Assembly: GCA_902779765.1 (NCBI GenBank) | Contig: CACZCQ010000018.1 | Location: 1 to 37,215 of the forward strand | From: an uncultured Bacteroidia bacterium | Lineage (GTDB): Bacteria > Bacteroidota > Bacteroidia > Bacteroidales > UBA932 | Length of the DNA stretch: 37,215 nt | Direction of reading: 5' to 3' | Part shown: positions 1-8,278 of the stretch, in pieces | Layout: each line of letters opens with the position of its first letter | Numbering within the stretch: the stretch's first letter is position 1 | The notes under the pieces: model-generated | What the model was told of the DNA's origin: nothing | Databases searched by the model: none | Seen by the model: the letters and a program-made list of their open reading frames with translations, nothing else | Translations under genes and position numbers: made by a program

Positions 1-890
1 CCTTTGGACAGGCAGTCCACGAACATGTTCAGGATTGTCTGGAAAGACTTGAAATCCTTGTCTTTCTTGCGGAAACCCCACGAATCGTTTATGGTCATGC
101 AGGTCTCCCACCATCTGCTTTCCGGACGAACGACCGGGACGCCGAGTTCGGGGGTGTCATAGTCTCCGTTACCCTGGATCCGCGAGTTTATGACCACGTC
201 CGGATTGTCCTTGCGGAGCATAGCCACTATCCCTGGAGCATCCCATTCCTCGGAAGAGAACTCCCAGTCACCGTCGAACCAGTAAAGGTCGGGACGGTAC
301 GAGTTGTTGAGCTCGCGCAGCTGGGCGCTGTTGAAGTCCAGGAAATGCTTCCAGCGGGCAGGCTCCTTATGGATGTCGTAACGCGGAGGGCCAGCCCTGA
401 AGACATTCGGATAGTCCTCCCGGGGCCAGTCTATCAATGAATAATAGATGCCGAGTTTCAGTCCTCCCTGTCGGCGGACTTCTTCGACGAAGGGTGTGAG
501 TACGTCGCGTCGGGCGGCGGACGACTTCACGGCACTTACATCTCCTGCCTTGGTATCCCACAGAGCGAAACCGTCATGGTGCTTGGATGTGATCACGGTA
601 TATCTCGCCCCGCTCTCCTTGATGAGAGACACCCACTCCGCAGGGTCGTATCTCTCCGCCGTGAAGTCTGCTTCCTGGGCGAAGTAGTCCTCCATGCTCA
701 CCGTTCCGTTGTGGAAAGCCCAGCTTTCCGACCAGTCTCCGCGGGAATATATCCCCCAATGGATGAATATGCCCAGTTTGGCCTCGGAGAACCATTCCAT
801 CCTCCCGGCTTTTTCCGGTTCCTGGGCGTGCGCACCGAAGCAAAGGGTGGCCAAGGCAAGTCCGGACAAGATAGTTTGCAGGTTATTCAT
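1..890 (-). CDS. Alpha-L-fucosidase, GH29 (3' part outside window)
   Basis: The reading frame is open from an ATG at 890 to the window edge, giving the first 296 residues. A Sec signal peptide (about residues 1-22, ending AHAQ) is followed by a GH29 catalytic barrel: EAKLGIFIHWG near 37-46, SKHHDGFALWD near 102-112, LGIYYSLIDW near 146-155. YWFDGDW at 203-209 contains the expected nucleophile Asp206, and WETCMTINDSWG near 261-272 is the typical GH29 block. The family hydrolyses terminal alpha-L-fucose from glycans; the signal peptide places it in the periplasm or at the surface. The gene is divergent from the outer-membrane protein gene at 962. The C-terminal part, including any accessory domain, lies outside, so linkage specificity cannot be judged. 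Family assignment is firm. Confidence 0.93.
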   Translation of the reverse strand, partial: MNNLQTILSGLALATLCFGAHAQEPEKAGRMEWFSEAKLGIFIHWGIYSRGDWSESWAFHNGTVSMEDYFAQEADFTAERYDPAEWVSLIKESGARYTVITSKHHDGFALWDTKAGDVSAVKSSAARRDVLTPFVEEVRRQGGLKLGIYYSLIDWPREDYPNVFRAGPPRYDIHKEPARWKHFLDFNSAQLRELNNSYRPDLYWFDGDWEFSSEEWDAPGIVAMLRKDNPDVVINSRIQGNGDYDTPELGVPVVRPESRWWETCMTINDSWGFRKKDKDFKSFQTILNMFVDCLSK

Positions 891-903
891 AAGTTCCGTA
901 TTC

Positions 904-932
904 TTGTTACAATTCAAAAATAATTATATTTG
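904..932 (+). promoter_or_regulatory. Candidate promoter of the 962 gene
   Basis: TTG (904-906), 18 bp, then TATATTTG (925-932), matching the Bacteroidota -33/-7 pattern. The ATG of the outer-membrane protein follows 30 bp later, leaving a short leader. Confidence 0.55.
915..922 (-). promoter_or_regulatory. Candidate -7 box of GH29 gene
   Basis: Read on the minus strand this is TATTTTTG, matching the Bacteroidota -7 consensus TAnnTTTG, 25 bp before the GH29 start codon. No clear TTG was seen at the -33 distance, so it rests on one box. It lies back to back with the forward promoter, 2 bp away. Confidence 0.45.
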
Positions 933-961
933 TATGATTTTACCATTAAAAATCAGGTACT

Positions 962-1711
962 ATGAAAAAGATCTTGCTTTTGTCCGTCCTTTTCTGCCTG
1001 GCAGTGAGTGCCACGGCCCAGGAGCCGGGTTGTTTCAACCATCTTGCAATCGGTGTCAAGGCGGGTACCGCAGGTGTCGGAGCTGAACTGGCTGCACCGA
1101 TCGGACCTTTTTTCCAGGTACGCGCCGGTTATGCGATGGTACCTCCGATATCAATCAACAGGGAGGTCTCCGTTCCCGAGCATCCGGGAAACCAGGGTTC
1201 TGACAAGGGCGAATGGACTGTCAATGCCAAGGCTACTCCCAACCTTTCCAATGCGGAACTCCTGCTCGATATATTTCCGATGGAACACAGCGGATTCCAT
1301 ATCACGGCCGGTATGATGTATGGCCCGAAGAACGCTGTCAAAGTGCACGGCAGCAACTTCCCTGATGATTACAACATAGCCGGATTGAATGTGGACGATT
1401 ATCTTGTCAAGGCCCAGAATGGAAACATAGATGGTTATGTAGGTTTGGATGCCCTCCGGCCCTATCTTGGCGTAGGTTTCGGACGTGCCGTCCGCACGAA
1501 CCGTACCGTGTGCGTGACCTGCGACCTGGGTGCCGTCTACTGGGGCAAGCCAGGACTCTTCGCTCCCGGTGAGGATGTTTTCGGAGACTGGGAAGATGTG
1601 CGAATCACTTCAGGAGCACTTAACGGACGGGACGAAGGCTTGATCGACAAGGCCGAGAAGCTGGTCGTCTATCCGATGATCAATGTACATGTATTCTTTA
1701 ATCTGTTTTAA
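962..1711 (+). CDS. Putative outer-membrane beta-barrel protein, unknown function
   Basis: A 249-residue exported protein. A Sec signal peptide (about 1-19, cleavage after ATA) precedes glycine- and aromatic-rich alternating segments such as GPFFQVRAGYAM and LRPYLGVGFGRA. The chain ends in Phe (VHVFFNLF), the usual terminal residue recognised by the BAM machinery. These traits indicate a small outer-membrane barrel, but I recognise no named family. A CVTC pair near residues 181-184 is unusual for a barrel strand and could form a disulfide. Nine bases separate the stop from the downstream lipoprotein ATG, so the two are probably co-transcribed and may act together at the outer membrane. The barrel reading is inference; the gene itself is secure from its promoter, start and conserved architecture. 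Confidence 0.7.
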   Translation: MKKILLLSVLFCLAVSATAQEPGCFNHLAIGVKAGTAGVGAELAAPIGPFFQVRAGYAMVPPISINREVSVPEHPGNQGSDKGEWTVNAKATPNLSNAELLLDIFPMEHSGFHITAGMMYGPKNAVKVHGSNFPDDYNIAGLNVDDYLVKAQNGNIDGYVGLDALRPYLGVGFGRAVRTNRTVCVTCDLGAVYWGKPGLFAPGEDVFGDWEDVRITSGALNGRDEGLIDKAEKLVVYPMINVHVFFNLF

Positions 1712-1720
1712 TTGACTGCT

Positions 1721-2614
1721 ATGAAAAAGTTCTGGCTTGTTTTAGCGCTGGCCGCCACCCTTTCACTGGTATATTCCTGTACCAAGGAGAAGAAGGAGCC
1801 GAAGAAGGAAGATGTCACTCCTACTCCGACACCTACCCCGACACCTACTCCGACGCCCACCCCGACTCCGACTCCCGAGCCTACTCCGACTCCCGAGACG
1901 GTCAAACTGGTCGTTACCGGAGACAGTTCCGTGAAATCCATAGAACTTACCGAGTCCGGTACATACCTGATCTGCGAAGTCAACTCCGACAAGGAGACGG
2001 TCTATTCATTCGGTAATTATACTGTTGATTCAGAAGGACAGTACATCCTTGGAAAGGATGCAGTCCTGACTTACGGCCACTCCGGTTCTCCGGTCAACTT
2101 CACTCTGAAGAAGAATGACGGCAAGACCGTGACCGGTTCGGCGACTCCCCAGAAGAGTACCTATACCTCCGGAAATGCGGTAAAACTGTGCAAGACCTGG
2201 ACTATCGCCAAAACACGTGTAACCATTTCAGGCAGTGTCAATGCCGGGGCCGATTTTGACGGTTGCAACCTCGAGGAGATCGCGGCTTTCGCCCGAAAGC
2301 AGGGTATCGAGGTTAAGAAGGACTTCACAGGAATCAGCATCAGCAGCATAACCGTCACGCCTACGGGTTCTGCGATCATCCTGTTCAGCACCGGACGTAT
2401 GGATGTGGCCGACTGTGATATGTCAGCCGTCGACAAGGGTTCCGTCAAGTTCAAGTGGCATGATGTATCCGCCCTGGGTTATGAATTGACGGGAGGTACC
2501 GCGAGTGTCGCTTTCAAGGATGATAAATGTGCCCTGACAGTAGGGTCGGAATTCACGAAAGATTCGAAGAAATACACTCTTTCCGTGGTATTCACCCTCG
2601 CAGAGAAGAAATAA
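1721..2614 (+). CDS. Lipoprotein with Thr-Pro repeat spacer, unknown function
   Basis: A 297-residue lipoprotein. The ATG at 1721 was chosen because it directly begins a lipoprotein signal (MKKFWLV...) with lipobox LVYSC and lipidated Cys20; a TTG nine bases upstream would only add three residues. After the Cys comes a Lys/Glu-rich stretch, then residues 33-58 consist of Thr-Pro dipeptides with two Glu substitutions, a rigid extended spacer of the kind that lifts a domain off a membrane or wall. The remaining ~240 residues look beta-rich (many Val/Thr, alternating patterns) and match no family I know. Two Cys (near 188 and 230) may form a disulfide. It is likely in an operon with the upstream barrel protein, and it converges on proC, whose stop lies 7 bp away. 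Confidence 0.75.
   Translation: MKKFWLVLALAATLSLVYSCTKEKKEPKKEDVTPTPTPTPTPTPTPTPTPTPEPTPTPETVKLVVTGDSSVKSIELTESGTYLICEVNSDKETVYSFGNYTVDSEGQYILGKDAVLTYGHSGSPVNFTLKKNDGKTVTGSATPQKSTYTSGNAVKLCKTWTIAKTRVTISGSVNAGADFDGCNLEEIAAFARKQGIEVKKDFTGISISSITVTPTGSAIILFSTGRMDVADCDMSAVDKGSVKFKWHDVSALGYELTGGTASVAFKDDKCALTVGSEFTKDSKKYTLSVVFTLAEKK
1817..1894 (+). repeat. Hexanucleotide-type tract encoding (Thr-Pro)n
   Basis: Thirteen six-base units (ACN CCN, with two GAG-containing units near the end) run in frame. Third codon positions vary between units, so it is an imperfect repeat kept at protein level, though still prone to length change by slippage in steps of two residues. Confidence 0.85.
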
Positions 2615-2620
2615 TTATCC

Positions 2621-3388
2621 CTATTTCCAGATCCTGAGGCCCTGGATCACGGCATTGGAGAAACCAGCCTCTTCCATGGCGTTGAGACCACGGATGGTAA
2701 TCCCTCCGGGAGTGGTCACCCTGTCGATTTCCTGTTCAGGATGAGTGCCATGGGCGTCTGCCAACGCGGCGGCGCCCTTAACTGTCTGCAGGGCGGCCTG
2801 CAGGGCCTGCCTGGGATAAAGCCCGAGCTCGATCCCGCCTTCCATGGTGGCACGTACATACCGCAGGGCGAATGCCGTTCCGCAGGATGCGACCATCATT
2901 CCGGCTCCCAGTTGTTTCTCATCCACGACCATCGATTTCCCTACGGAACTGAACAGTCCGTTCACGGTCCGGAGGGTACCGGAGTTTCCTGATACCTCGT
3001 TGATGAAGGTCATGCTCTCGCCGATCTCTATGGCCAGGTTGGGGATAACCGTATACACGCCGGCGAGATTGAACCCATCGGTCCATTCCTTCAGTGTGGA
3101 TGCCGGGATCCCGGCAGCGAGGGATACGAGGATCTTCTCCTTCATCAAAGGAAGAAGGGGAGTGAGGACCTCCTTCAGAAGCCAGGGCTTCACTCCCATT
3201 ATTACGACATCGGCTCCTTTAACCGCCTCGGCATTGTCCAGGGTGGAGGCTATGCCTGATGAAGAGAACTTTTCCAGGGTCTCCCGGTGCCTGGCCGTGA
3301 CGGTAATCCTGGCTTCCGGACAGAACCGGGAGAGTCCAAGGGCAGTGGCGCCGCCCATGTTGCCGGCGCCGATAATCGAAATATCCAT
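2621..3388 (-). CDS. proC: Pyrroline-5-carboxylate reductase
   Basis: The 255-residue product begins with a Rossmann nucleotide-binding motif, GAGNMGG at 7-13, and continues with VIMGVKPW (~68-75) and LVSLAAGIP (~93-101), both typical of ProC. The C-terminal half carries the dimerisation helices with the conserved Thr-rich VTTPGG turn near 225-230. The enzyme reduces 1-pyrroline-5-carboxylate to proline with NAD(P)H in the cytoplasm, the last step of proline synthesis. Length matches the family. It starts 6 bp after the stop of the M28 peptidase gene on the same strand and is presumably co-transcribed with it. Confidence 0.93.
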   Translation of the reverse strand: MDISIIGAGNMGGATALGLSRFCPEARITVTARHRETLEKFSSSGIASTLDNAEAVKGADVVIMGVKPWLLKEVLTPLLPLMKEKILVSLAAGIPASTLKEWTDGFNLAGVYTVIPNLAIEIGESMTFINEVSGNSGTLRTVNGLFSSVGKSMVVDEKQLGAGMMVASCGTAFALRYVRATMEGGIELGLYPRQALQAALQTVKGAAALADAHGTHPEQEIDRVTTPGGITIRGLNAMEEAGFSNAVIQGLRIWK

Positions 3389-3394
3389 AAGTAT

Positions 3395-4972
3395 CTAGTT
3401 CCTGGGAATCTGCATCCTGTTCATTGCGGCTGCGGCGTTGACCGGAATCCTGCCGGGATCGTTGGCAGCGCAGATGGCCAGCCATGCTACGATGGTCGCA
3501 TCGATCTTGAGGTCACCCAGGGAAAGACGCTCGTAGGTGTCCATGATCGTGTGGTACGTACGGTTGTACTCCAGCACATCCTGGATGAACTGGTATGCCG
3601 GCAGTCCGACCCTTGAGAAGGAAGTATGGTCCGTGCCTCCGGTGTTCCTGGGCGAAATATAATTGAATCCGAGGGACTCGATGGGTTTCTTCCAGGCTTC
3701 GAAGAAGGGGACGGCAGCATCGTTCCTCTCCAGATATATTCCGCGGAAACGGCCGGATCCGTTGTCCATGTTGAGGTAAAGGGCGAATTTGTCGAAGCCG
3801 GGGAGCTTCTTTTCACCCTTGTAGAGATTCTGCTCCAGATAACCCCTGGAACCGTAGAGACCTTGCTCCTCTCCTCCCCAGAGAGCCAGACGGATGGTCC
3901 TCTTGGGCTTGACTCCAAGTTCCTTTAGAATACGCATGGCTTCTACCATGACTATGCACCCGGATGCGTTGTCTGCGGCACCGGTACCTCCATGCCAGGA
4001 GTCGAAGTGGGCGCCCAGAAGGACGATCTCATCCTTCAGCTTGGAATCCGTGCCGGGAATCTCGGCATATACGTTATGGACCTCCTGGTCATCGGTGAAC
4101 TTGTTGATGAGTTCGAGCTCCATTTCGACTTTCTGGCCGCTTTCGATCAGGCGTACCATGCGTCCATGGTCCTCGACAGGCATCAGGATTTCGGGTGTGG
4201 GCTCAGGATCACCGACTTTATAGGTTGCGCCCGTGCTTGAAGGAACGTTGAAGGTTCCGCGTCCCGTCACTACGCAGAGCGGCTTTTCGGCGGCAAGGAG
4301 CTCATTGGTAAGCTGACGAAGCTCCATCATGGCAGCCATCGCACTCCTGTCGAACGGCTGTCTCTGGCCACCCATCCTGGGAGGACCGGCAGGGGATATG
4401 GCACTCTGGACCCTGTTGTCCTGTGTCAATGCTTCCAGCTGTTCCTCAGTGTATCGGGAAGCCAGGGGGGCGAAGCTTATATTATAGGTCTGGGTGGAGG
4501 GAAGAAGCAGGATCTTGCCTGCAATCTTGCCGCGGTACTGGTCCAGGTCTTCCTTCTTCGTGACATTGAATATCATGCACTCTCCTTTCACGAGGCCATT
4601 GGTACTTCCTGACCAGGCCTTCGGGTTGACGGTAAATGCGCAGTAATATGGGCTGGTCATGGCGGCATAGGTCTTCACGACATCCCAGCCGCCCCTTGTG
4701 AACTCATAGGCAAACTCGGCACGGGGATTCGACAGGCCGATCTGGTTCAGTTTGTCAATCACCAGGGTTTCGGCGCGGCGCTTCTGCTGCGAAGCCGTGA
4801 GCCTTGAGCCGAGATAATCGGTAAGGTACTGGGAGAGCTCTTCGACCTTTGAATTGTTCAAGCCCTCATCCTTGATCCTGGTGGCAAGTTCCGGGGATTC
4901 GGCCACCTGGGCAAAAACCGAGCTGCAGCAGAACACTGTTGCAAGCATCAAAAGAAATAAACCTTTTCTCAT
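3395..4972 (-). CDS. Exported M28-family zinc peptidase with PA-like insert
   Basis: The 525-residue protein has a signal peptide (about 1-21, ending VFAQ), so it works in the periplasm or outside. The C-terminal catalytic domain holds the five M28 zinc ligands: His322 (AHFDSW), Asp334 (AADNAS), Glu369 in GGEEQG with Glu368 as general base, Asp403 (NMDNGSG) and His474 (RTYHTIMD). Residues ~100-300 form a protease-associated-type region interrupted by a Met/Arg/Gln-rich stretch around 195-230. Members of this family remove N-terminal residues or dipeptides from peptides; the exact specificity cannot be read from sequence. It lies between a small unknown gene (37-bp gap) and proC (6-bp gap) on the same strand. 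Joint transcription with proC could link peptide-derived amino acids with proline metabolism, but that is speculation. Confidence 0.9.
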   Translation of the reverse strand: MRKGLFLLMLATVFCCSSVFAQVAESPELATRIKDEGLNNSKVEELSQYLTDYLGSRLTASQQKRRAETLVIDKLNQIGLSNPRAEFAYEFTRGGWDVVKTYAAMTSPYYCAFTVNPKAWSGSTNGLVKGECMIFNVTKKEDLDQYRGKIAGKILLLPSTQTYNISFAPLASRYTEEQLEALTQDNRVQSAISPAGPPRMGGQRQPFDRSAMAAMMELRQLTNELLAAEKPLCVVTGRGTFNVPSSTGATYKVGDPEPTPEILMPVEDHGRMVRLIESGQKVEMELELINKFTDDQEVHNVYAEIPGTDSKLKDEIVLLGAHFDSWHGGTGAADNASGCIVMVEAMRILKELGVKPKRTIRLALWGGEEQGLYGSRGYLEQNLYKGEKKLPGFDKFALYLNMDNGSGRFRGIYLERNDAAVPFFEAWKKPIESLGFNYISPRNTGGTDHTSFSRVGLPAYQFIQDVLEYNRTYHTIMDTYERLSLGDLKIDATIVAWLAICAANDPGRIPVNAAAAMNRMQIPRN

Positions 4973-5009
4973 AAGTCCGTATTATATAAAAGTGAATATT
5001 CAATAACTG

Positions 5010-5351
5010 TCAACCTCTCCTCGGTTCGATCAAGGGCTTGTCCCAGAAGATCGTCCCGCCGTTGTCTCCGGCAAGGGTATCCGCTTCTTCGCGCAGGATC
5101 TCCATCAGGCCTGCCTCACGCTTCCTTGACCTCCTGCCGTCCGCTTCGTAAAGCACCTTGGAGAAATATGCGTCGTAGGATATCGCGAAGTCGTCTTCAG
5201 AGCGGTGAGGAAAGAAATTGACGGCCAGCTCGTATTTGATACGGCCGGCATCTGAGTCGGATATCAGCATTACGGCGGCAGCTTTCCGCTCCACTCCGCT
5301 GAAAGAGCCGGAGGCTTCGAAATATTGTTCGTATACGTTGATAGTGGCCAT
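5010..5351 (-). CDS. Small conserved-looking protein of unknown function
   Basis: A 113-residue cytoplasmic protein beginning MATINVYE. In-frame upstream starts exist at 5369 (ATG) and 5372 (TTG), but they abut the candidate -7 box at 5370-5377, so a transcript would begin at or after them; the ATG at 5351 is therefore preferred. There is no signal peptide or membrane segment. The first half alternates hydrophobic and polar residues (beta-like); residues ~60-95 are charged and helical with an RRSRKRE cluster. I recognise no family. It is the first gene of a possible three-gene minus-strand unit with the M28 peptidase and proC. Confidence 0.6.
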   Translation of the reverse strand: MATINVYEQYFEASGSFSGVERKAAAVMLISDSDAGRIKYELAVNFFPHRSEDDFAISYDAYFSKVLYEADGRRSRKREAGLMEILREEADTLAGDNGGTIFWDKPLIEPRRG

Positions 5352-5369
5352 TTCCCGCAGCGATTCCAT

Positions 5370-5377
5370 CAAATATA
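5370..5377 (-). promoter_or_regulatory. Candidate -7 box for the 5351 gene
   Basis: Minus-strand TATATTTG fits TAnnTTTG and sits between the ppdK terminator and the small gene. No TTG at the -33 distance was found, so support is from the -7 box and position only. Confidence 0.5.
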
Positions 5378-5424
5378 AGAATAATCAGCGAGATTGTTCG
5401 CTCCTTCAGGATTTAAATAAAAAT

Positions 5425-5455
5425 GAAGGAGTCTGTCTTCGTGACAAACTCCTTC
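5425..5455 (-). terminator. Rho-independent terminator of ppdK
   Basis: Arms GAAGGAGT/ACTCCTTC (8 bp) continue after one mismatch into TGTC/GACA around a five-base loop. On the minus strand the hairpin is followed by ATTTTTATTT, and it begins 20 bp after the ppdK stop. Confidence 0.85.
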
Positions 5456-5475
5456 TAAAATCGCTGGCGATCAGC

Positions 5476-8199
5476 CTACTTGCTCTGCTCGATGGCGGCC
5501 TGTGCCGCGGCGAGGCGGGCGATGGGCACGCGGAACGGTGAGCAGGAGACGTAGTCTACGCCGATCCTGTTGAAGAAGCGGATGGAATCGGGATCACCAC
5601 CATGCTCTCCGCAGACACCACACTTGAGGTCGGGCCTCTTCGAACGGCCACCCTGGATACCGAACTCGACCAGTTTTCCGACGCTCTTGACATCGATGGT
5701 CTGGAACGGGTCGGAGTCGAGGATCTTGTTGCCGAGATAGTCACCCATGAAGGTTCCGATGTCGTCGCGTGAGAAACCGAAGGTCATCTGGGTGAGGTCG
5801 TTGGTGCCGAATGAGAAGAATTCAGCGGCACGGGCCATCCTGTCGGCTGTCAATGCAGCACGCGGGATCTCGATCATAGTACCGAACTTGTAGTCGATGT
5901 TCTGAACCTTGATTCCTTCGACCTGGGCCTTTACACGGTCGCAGATAGCTTTCTGGAAGCTGAGCTCACGGGCTGAGATGGTCACGGGGATCATGATCTC
6001 GGGCATGGGATGGTAGCCTTCGAGAAGGAGTTCGGCGGCAGCCTCGAAAATGGCCTTGTACTGGGTCTCGGCGATCAGCGGGAAGCTGACGTGCAGACGG
6101 ACTCCGCGGTGTCCCATCATCGGGTTGACCTCGTGGAGGGCCTCGCCGCGCTTCTCGATCTCTTCGACGGTGACGCCGAGTTCACGGGCGATCTCCTGCT
6201 TCTTTTCCTCGGTCTTGGGGACGAACTCATGGAGAGGCGGGTCAAGCAGACGGAATACGACAGGTTTGCCGTCCATGATCTTCATGGTGCTCTTGACCGC
6301 GGCCTTCATGTAAGGCTCGAGATCCTCGAGAGCAAGCCTGCGCTCCTCTTCGGTGTCGCAAAGGATCATCTTGCGGAGCTTGGAGAGAGGCTTCTCGGAA
6401 TGTGCTCCGTAGAACATATGCTCGATACGGAAGAGTCCGATACCCTCTGCGCCATAGCTCAGGGCCTTGGCAGCATCTTCGGGAGTGTCGGCGTTGGTCC
6501 TGATGCCAAGACGGCGGAACTTGTCGACGATCGTCATGAACTTCTTGAAGAGAGGATTCTCGGAGGCGTCCATGGTGTCGATCTTGGTACCGTATACCAG
6601 ACCCTTCGATCCGTTGAGGCTGAGCCAGTCACCCTCGTTGAAAGTCTTGTCGCCGTTGAAGGTGACGGTCTTGTCTTCGAGATTGATCTTCATGGCCTCG
6701 CATCCAACGATGCAGCACTTGCCCCATCCACGGGCGACGAGTGCGGCGTGGGAAGTCATTCCACCACGGGTGGTAAGGATTCCGGCTGCGGCACGCATTC
6801 CCTCGATATCTTCGGGAGAAGTCTCCTCACGGATGAGGATGGCCTTCATTCCGTTTGCTGCTGCTTCCATGGCGGCCTCGGAGGTGAACACTATCTGGCC
6901 GACTGCTCCACCGGGGGAGGCGGGAAGGCCGACAGCGAGTACCTTCGCTTTCTTTTCTGATGCGGGATCGAGGATGGGATGTAGGATTTCGTCGAGCTGG
7001 GAAGGGGAGACCCTCATCACAGCGGTCTTCTCGTCAATCATCTTTTCCTCTACCATGTCCATGGCCATCTGGAGGGCGGCGAGACCGGTACGCTTGCCGA
7101 TCCTGCACTGGAGCATCCAAAGATGACCTTCCTGGATGGTGAACTCGATGTCCTGCATGTCACGGAAGTGCTTCTCAAGGTTCAGGCGGATATCGTCCAG
7201 CTCCTTGTAGACTTCAGGCATTGCGGTCTCGAGGGACTCCAGATCCTTGTTCTTCTCGGTCTTGGTGGCCTCGTTGAGGGGGTTGGGAGTACGGATACCG
7301 GCAACCACATCCTCGCCCTGGGCGTTGATGAGCCATTCTCCGTAGAACTTGTTGTCTCCGTTGGCAGGGTTACGTGAGAAAGCGACACCGGTAGCCGAGG
7401 TATTGCCCATGTTACCGAATACCATGGACTGGACATTCACTGCGGTACCCCAGTCATCAGGAATCTTCTCGATCCTCCTGTAAGCGATGGCCCTCTTGCC
7501 GTTCCAGGACTTGAAGACACCTCCGATCGAGCCCCAAAGCTGCTCCTTCGCGGTATCGGGGAATTCCACTCCGAGGACTTCCTTAACCTTGACCTTGAAT
7601 TTCTCGCAGAGTTCCTTGAGTTCGTCGGCAGTGATCTCGGTATCTGACTTGTAACCCTTCTGCTCCTTGAGCTCCATCATCATCCTGTCGAGCTGCTGGC
7701 GGATTCCCTGGCCGTCGGCCGGTTCGATACCCTCGGCCTTCTCCATGACGACGTCGGAGTACATCATGATGAGGCGCCTGTAAGCATCGTATACGAACCT
7801 GGGATTGCCGGTCTTCTGGATCATTCCGGGCAGGGTCGCTGAGCAGAGTCCGATATTGAGGATGGTATCCATCATACCGGGCATGGAGCTTCTTGCGCCT
7901 GAACGGCAGCTCACGAGAAGCGGATCGGAAGGATCTCCGAATTTCTTGCCCATTATGGTTTCCGTGGCCTTCATGGCCTGGGCCACCTCTTTCTTAAGAT
8001 CTTCGGTGTAGCCGCCGCCCAAGGAATAATACTCGGCGCAGCATTCGGTAGTGATGGTGAAACCTGCAGGAACAGGCATTCCGAGCTTGCTCATCTCAGC
8101 AAGGTTGGCACCCTTGCCACCGAGCAGTTCCCTCATCTGGCCATCACCTTCAGCGGTCTTTCCGCCAAAACGATAAACCCTTTTCTTCTTGTCGAACAT
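5476..8199 (-). CDS. ppdK: Pyruvate, phosphate dikinase
   Basis: The 907-residue protein has the full three-domain PPDK layout. The N-terminal ATP-grasp nucleotide domain contains GGKGANLAEM (27-36) and CRSGARSSMPGMMDT (98-112). The central phosphohistidine swivel domain has GGMTSH with catalytic His484. The C-terminal PEP/pyruvate barrel ends with CGVCGEHGGDP, where Cys863 is the expected catalytic acid. It interconverts pyruvate + ATP + Pi with PEP + AMP + PPi in the cytoplasm; in anaerobic Bacteroidales it can work in glycolytic or gluconeogenic direction. It is somewhat longer than the ~874-residue clostridial enzyme. It is monocistronic, with its own consensus promoter upstream and a strong terminator downstream. 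Confidence 0.97.
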   Translation of the reverse strand: MFDKKKRVYRFGGKTAEGDGQMRELLGGKGANLAEMSKLGMPVPAGFTITTECCAEYYSLGGGYTEDLKKEVAQAMKATETIMGKKFGDPSDPLLVSCRSGARSSMPGMMDTILNIGLCSATLPGMIQKTGNPRFVYDAYRRLIMMYSDVVMEKAEGIEPADGQGIRQQLDRMMMELKEQKGYKSDTEITADELKELCEKFKVKVKEVLGVEFPDTAKEQLWGSIGGVFKSWNGKRAIAYRRIEKIPDDWGTAVNVQSMVFGNMGNTSATGVAFSRNPANGDNKFYGEWLINAQGEDVVAGIRTPNPLNEATKTEKNKDLESLETAMPEVYKELDDIRLNLEKHFRDMQDIEFTIQEGHLWMLQCRIGKRTGLAALQMAMDMVEEKMIDEKTAVMRVSPSQLDEILHPILDPASEKKAKVLAVGLPASPGGAVGQIVFTSEAAMEAAANGMKAILIREETSPEDIEGMRAAAGILTTRGGMTSHAALVARGWGKCCIVGCEAMKINLEDKTVTFNGDKTFNEGDWLSLNGSKGLVYGTKIDTMDASENPLFKKFMTIVDKFRRLGIRTNADTPEDAAKALSYGAEGIGLFRIEHMFYGAHSEKPLSKLRKMILCDTEEERRLALEDLEPYMKAAVKSTMKIMDGKPVVFRLLDPPLHEFVPKTEEKKQEIARELGVTVEEIEKRGEALHEVNPMMGHRGVRLHVSFPLIAETQYKAIFEAAAELLLEGYHPMPEIMIPVTISARELSFQKAICDRVKAQVEGIKVQNIDYKFGTMIEIPRAALTADRMARAAEFFSFGTNDLTQMTFGFSRDDIGTFMGDYLGNKILDSDPFQTIDVKSVGKLVEFGIQGGRSKRPDLKCGVCGEHGGDPDSIRFFNRIGVDYVSCSPFRVPIARLAAAQAAIEQSK

Positions 8200-8247
8200 A
8201 ATTGATTATTGATTTTTTGTTGATTATTGCCGTTTTGGAACAACTTG

Positions 8248-8278
8248 CAAATTTACTAAAAATGATTTGTTATAGCAA
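8248..8278 (-). promoter_or_regulatory. ppdK promoter
   Basis: On the minus strand: TTG (8278-8276), 20 bp, TAAATTTG (8255-8248), followed 49 bp later by the ppdK ATG. The -33 box lies inside the last codons of phoH, so ppdK can be expressed independently of the upstream genes. Confidence 0.75.

Noticed and set aside
1708-1992. Val-Gly repeat frame on the minus strand
   Set aside because: It is the complement of the Thr-Pro tract of the lipoprotein gene and starts nowhere sensible.
6010-6960. 316-residue plus-strand frame inside ppdK
   Set aside because: It is antisense to the conserved phosphohistidine and barrel domains of ppdK and shows no domain of its own.
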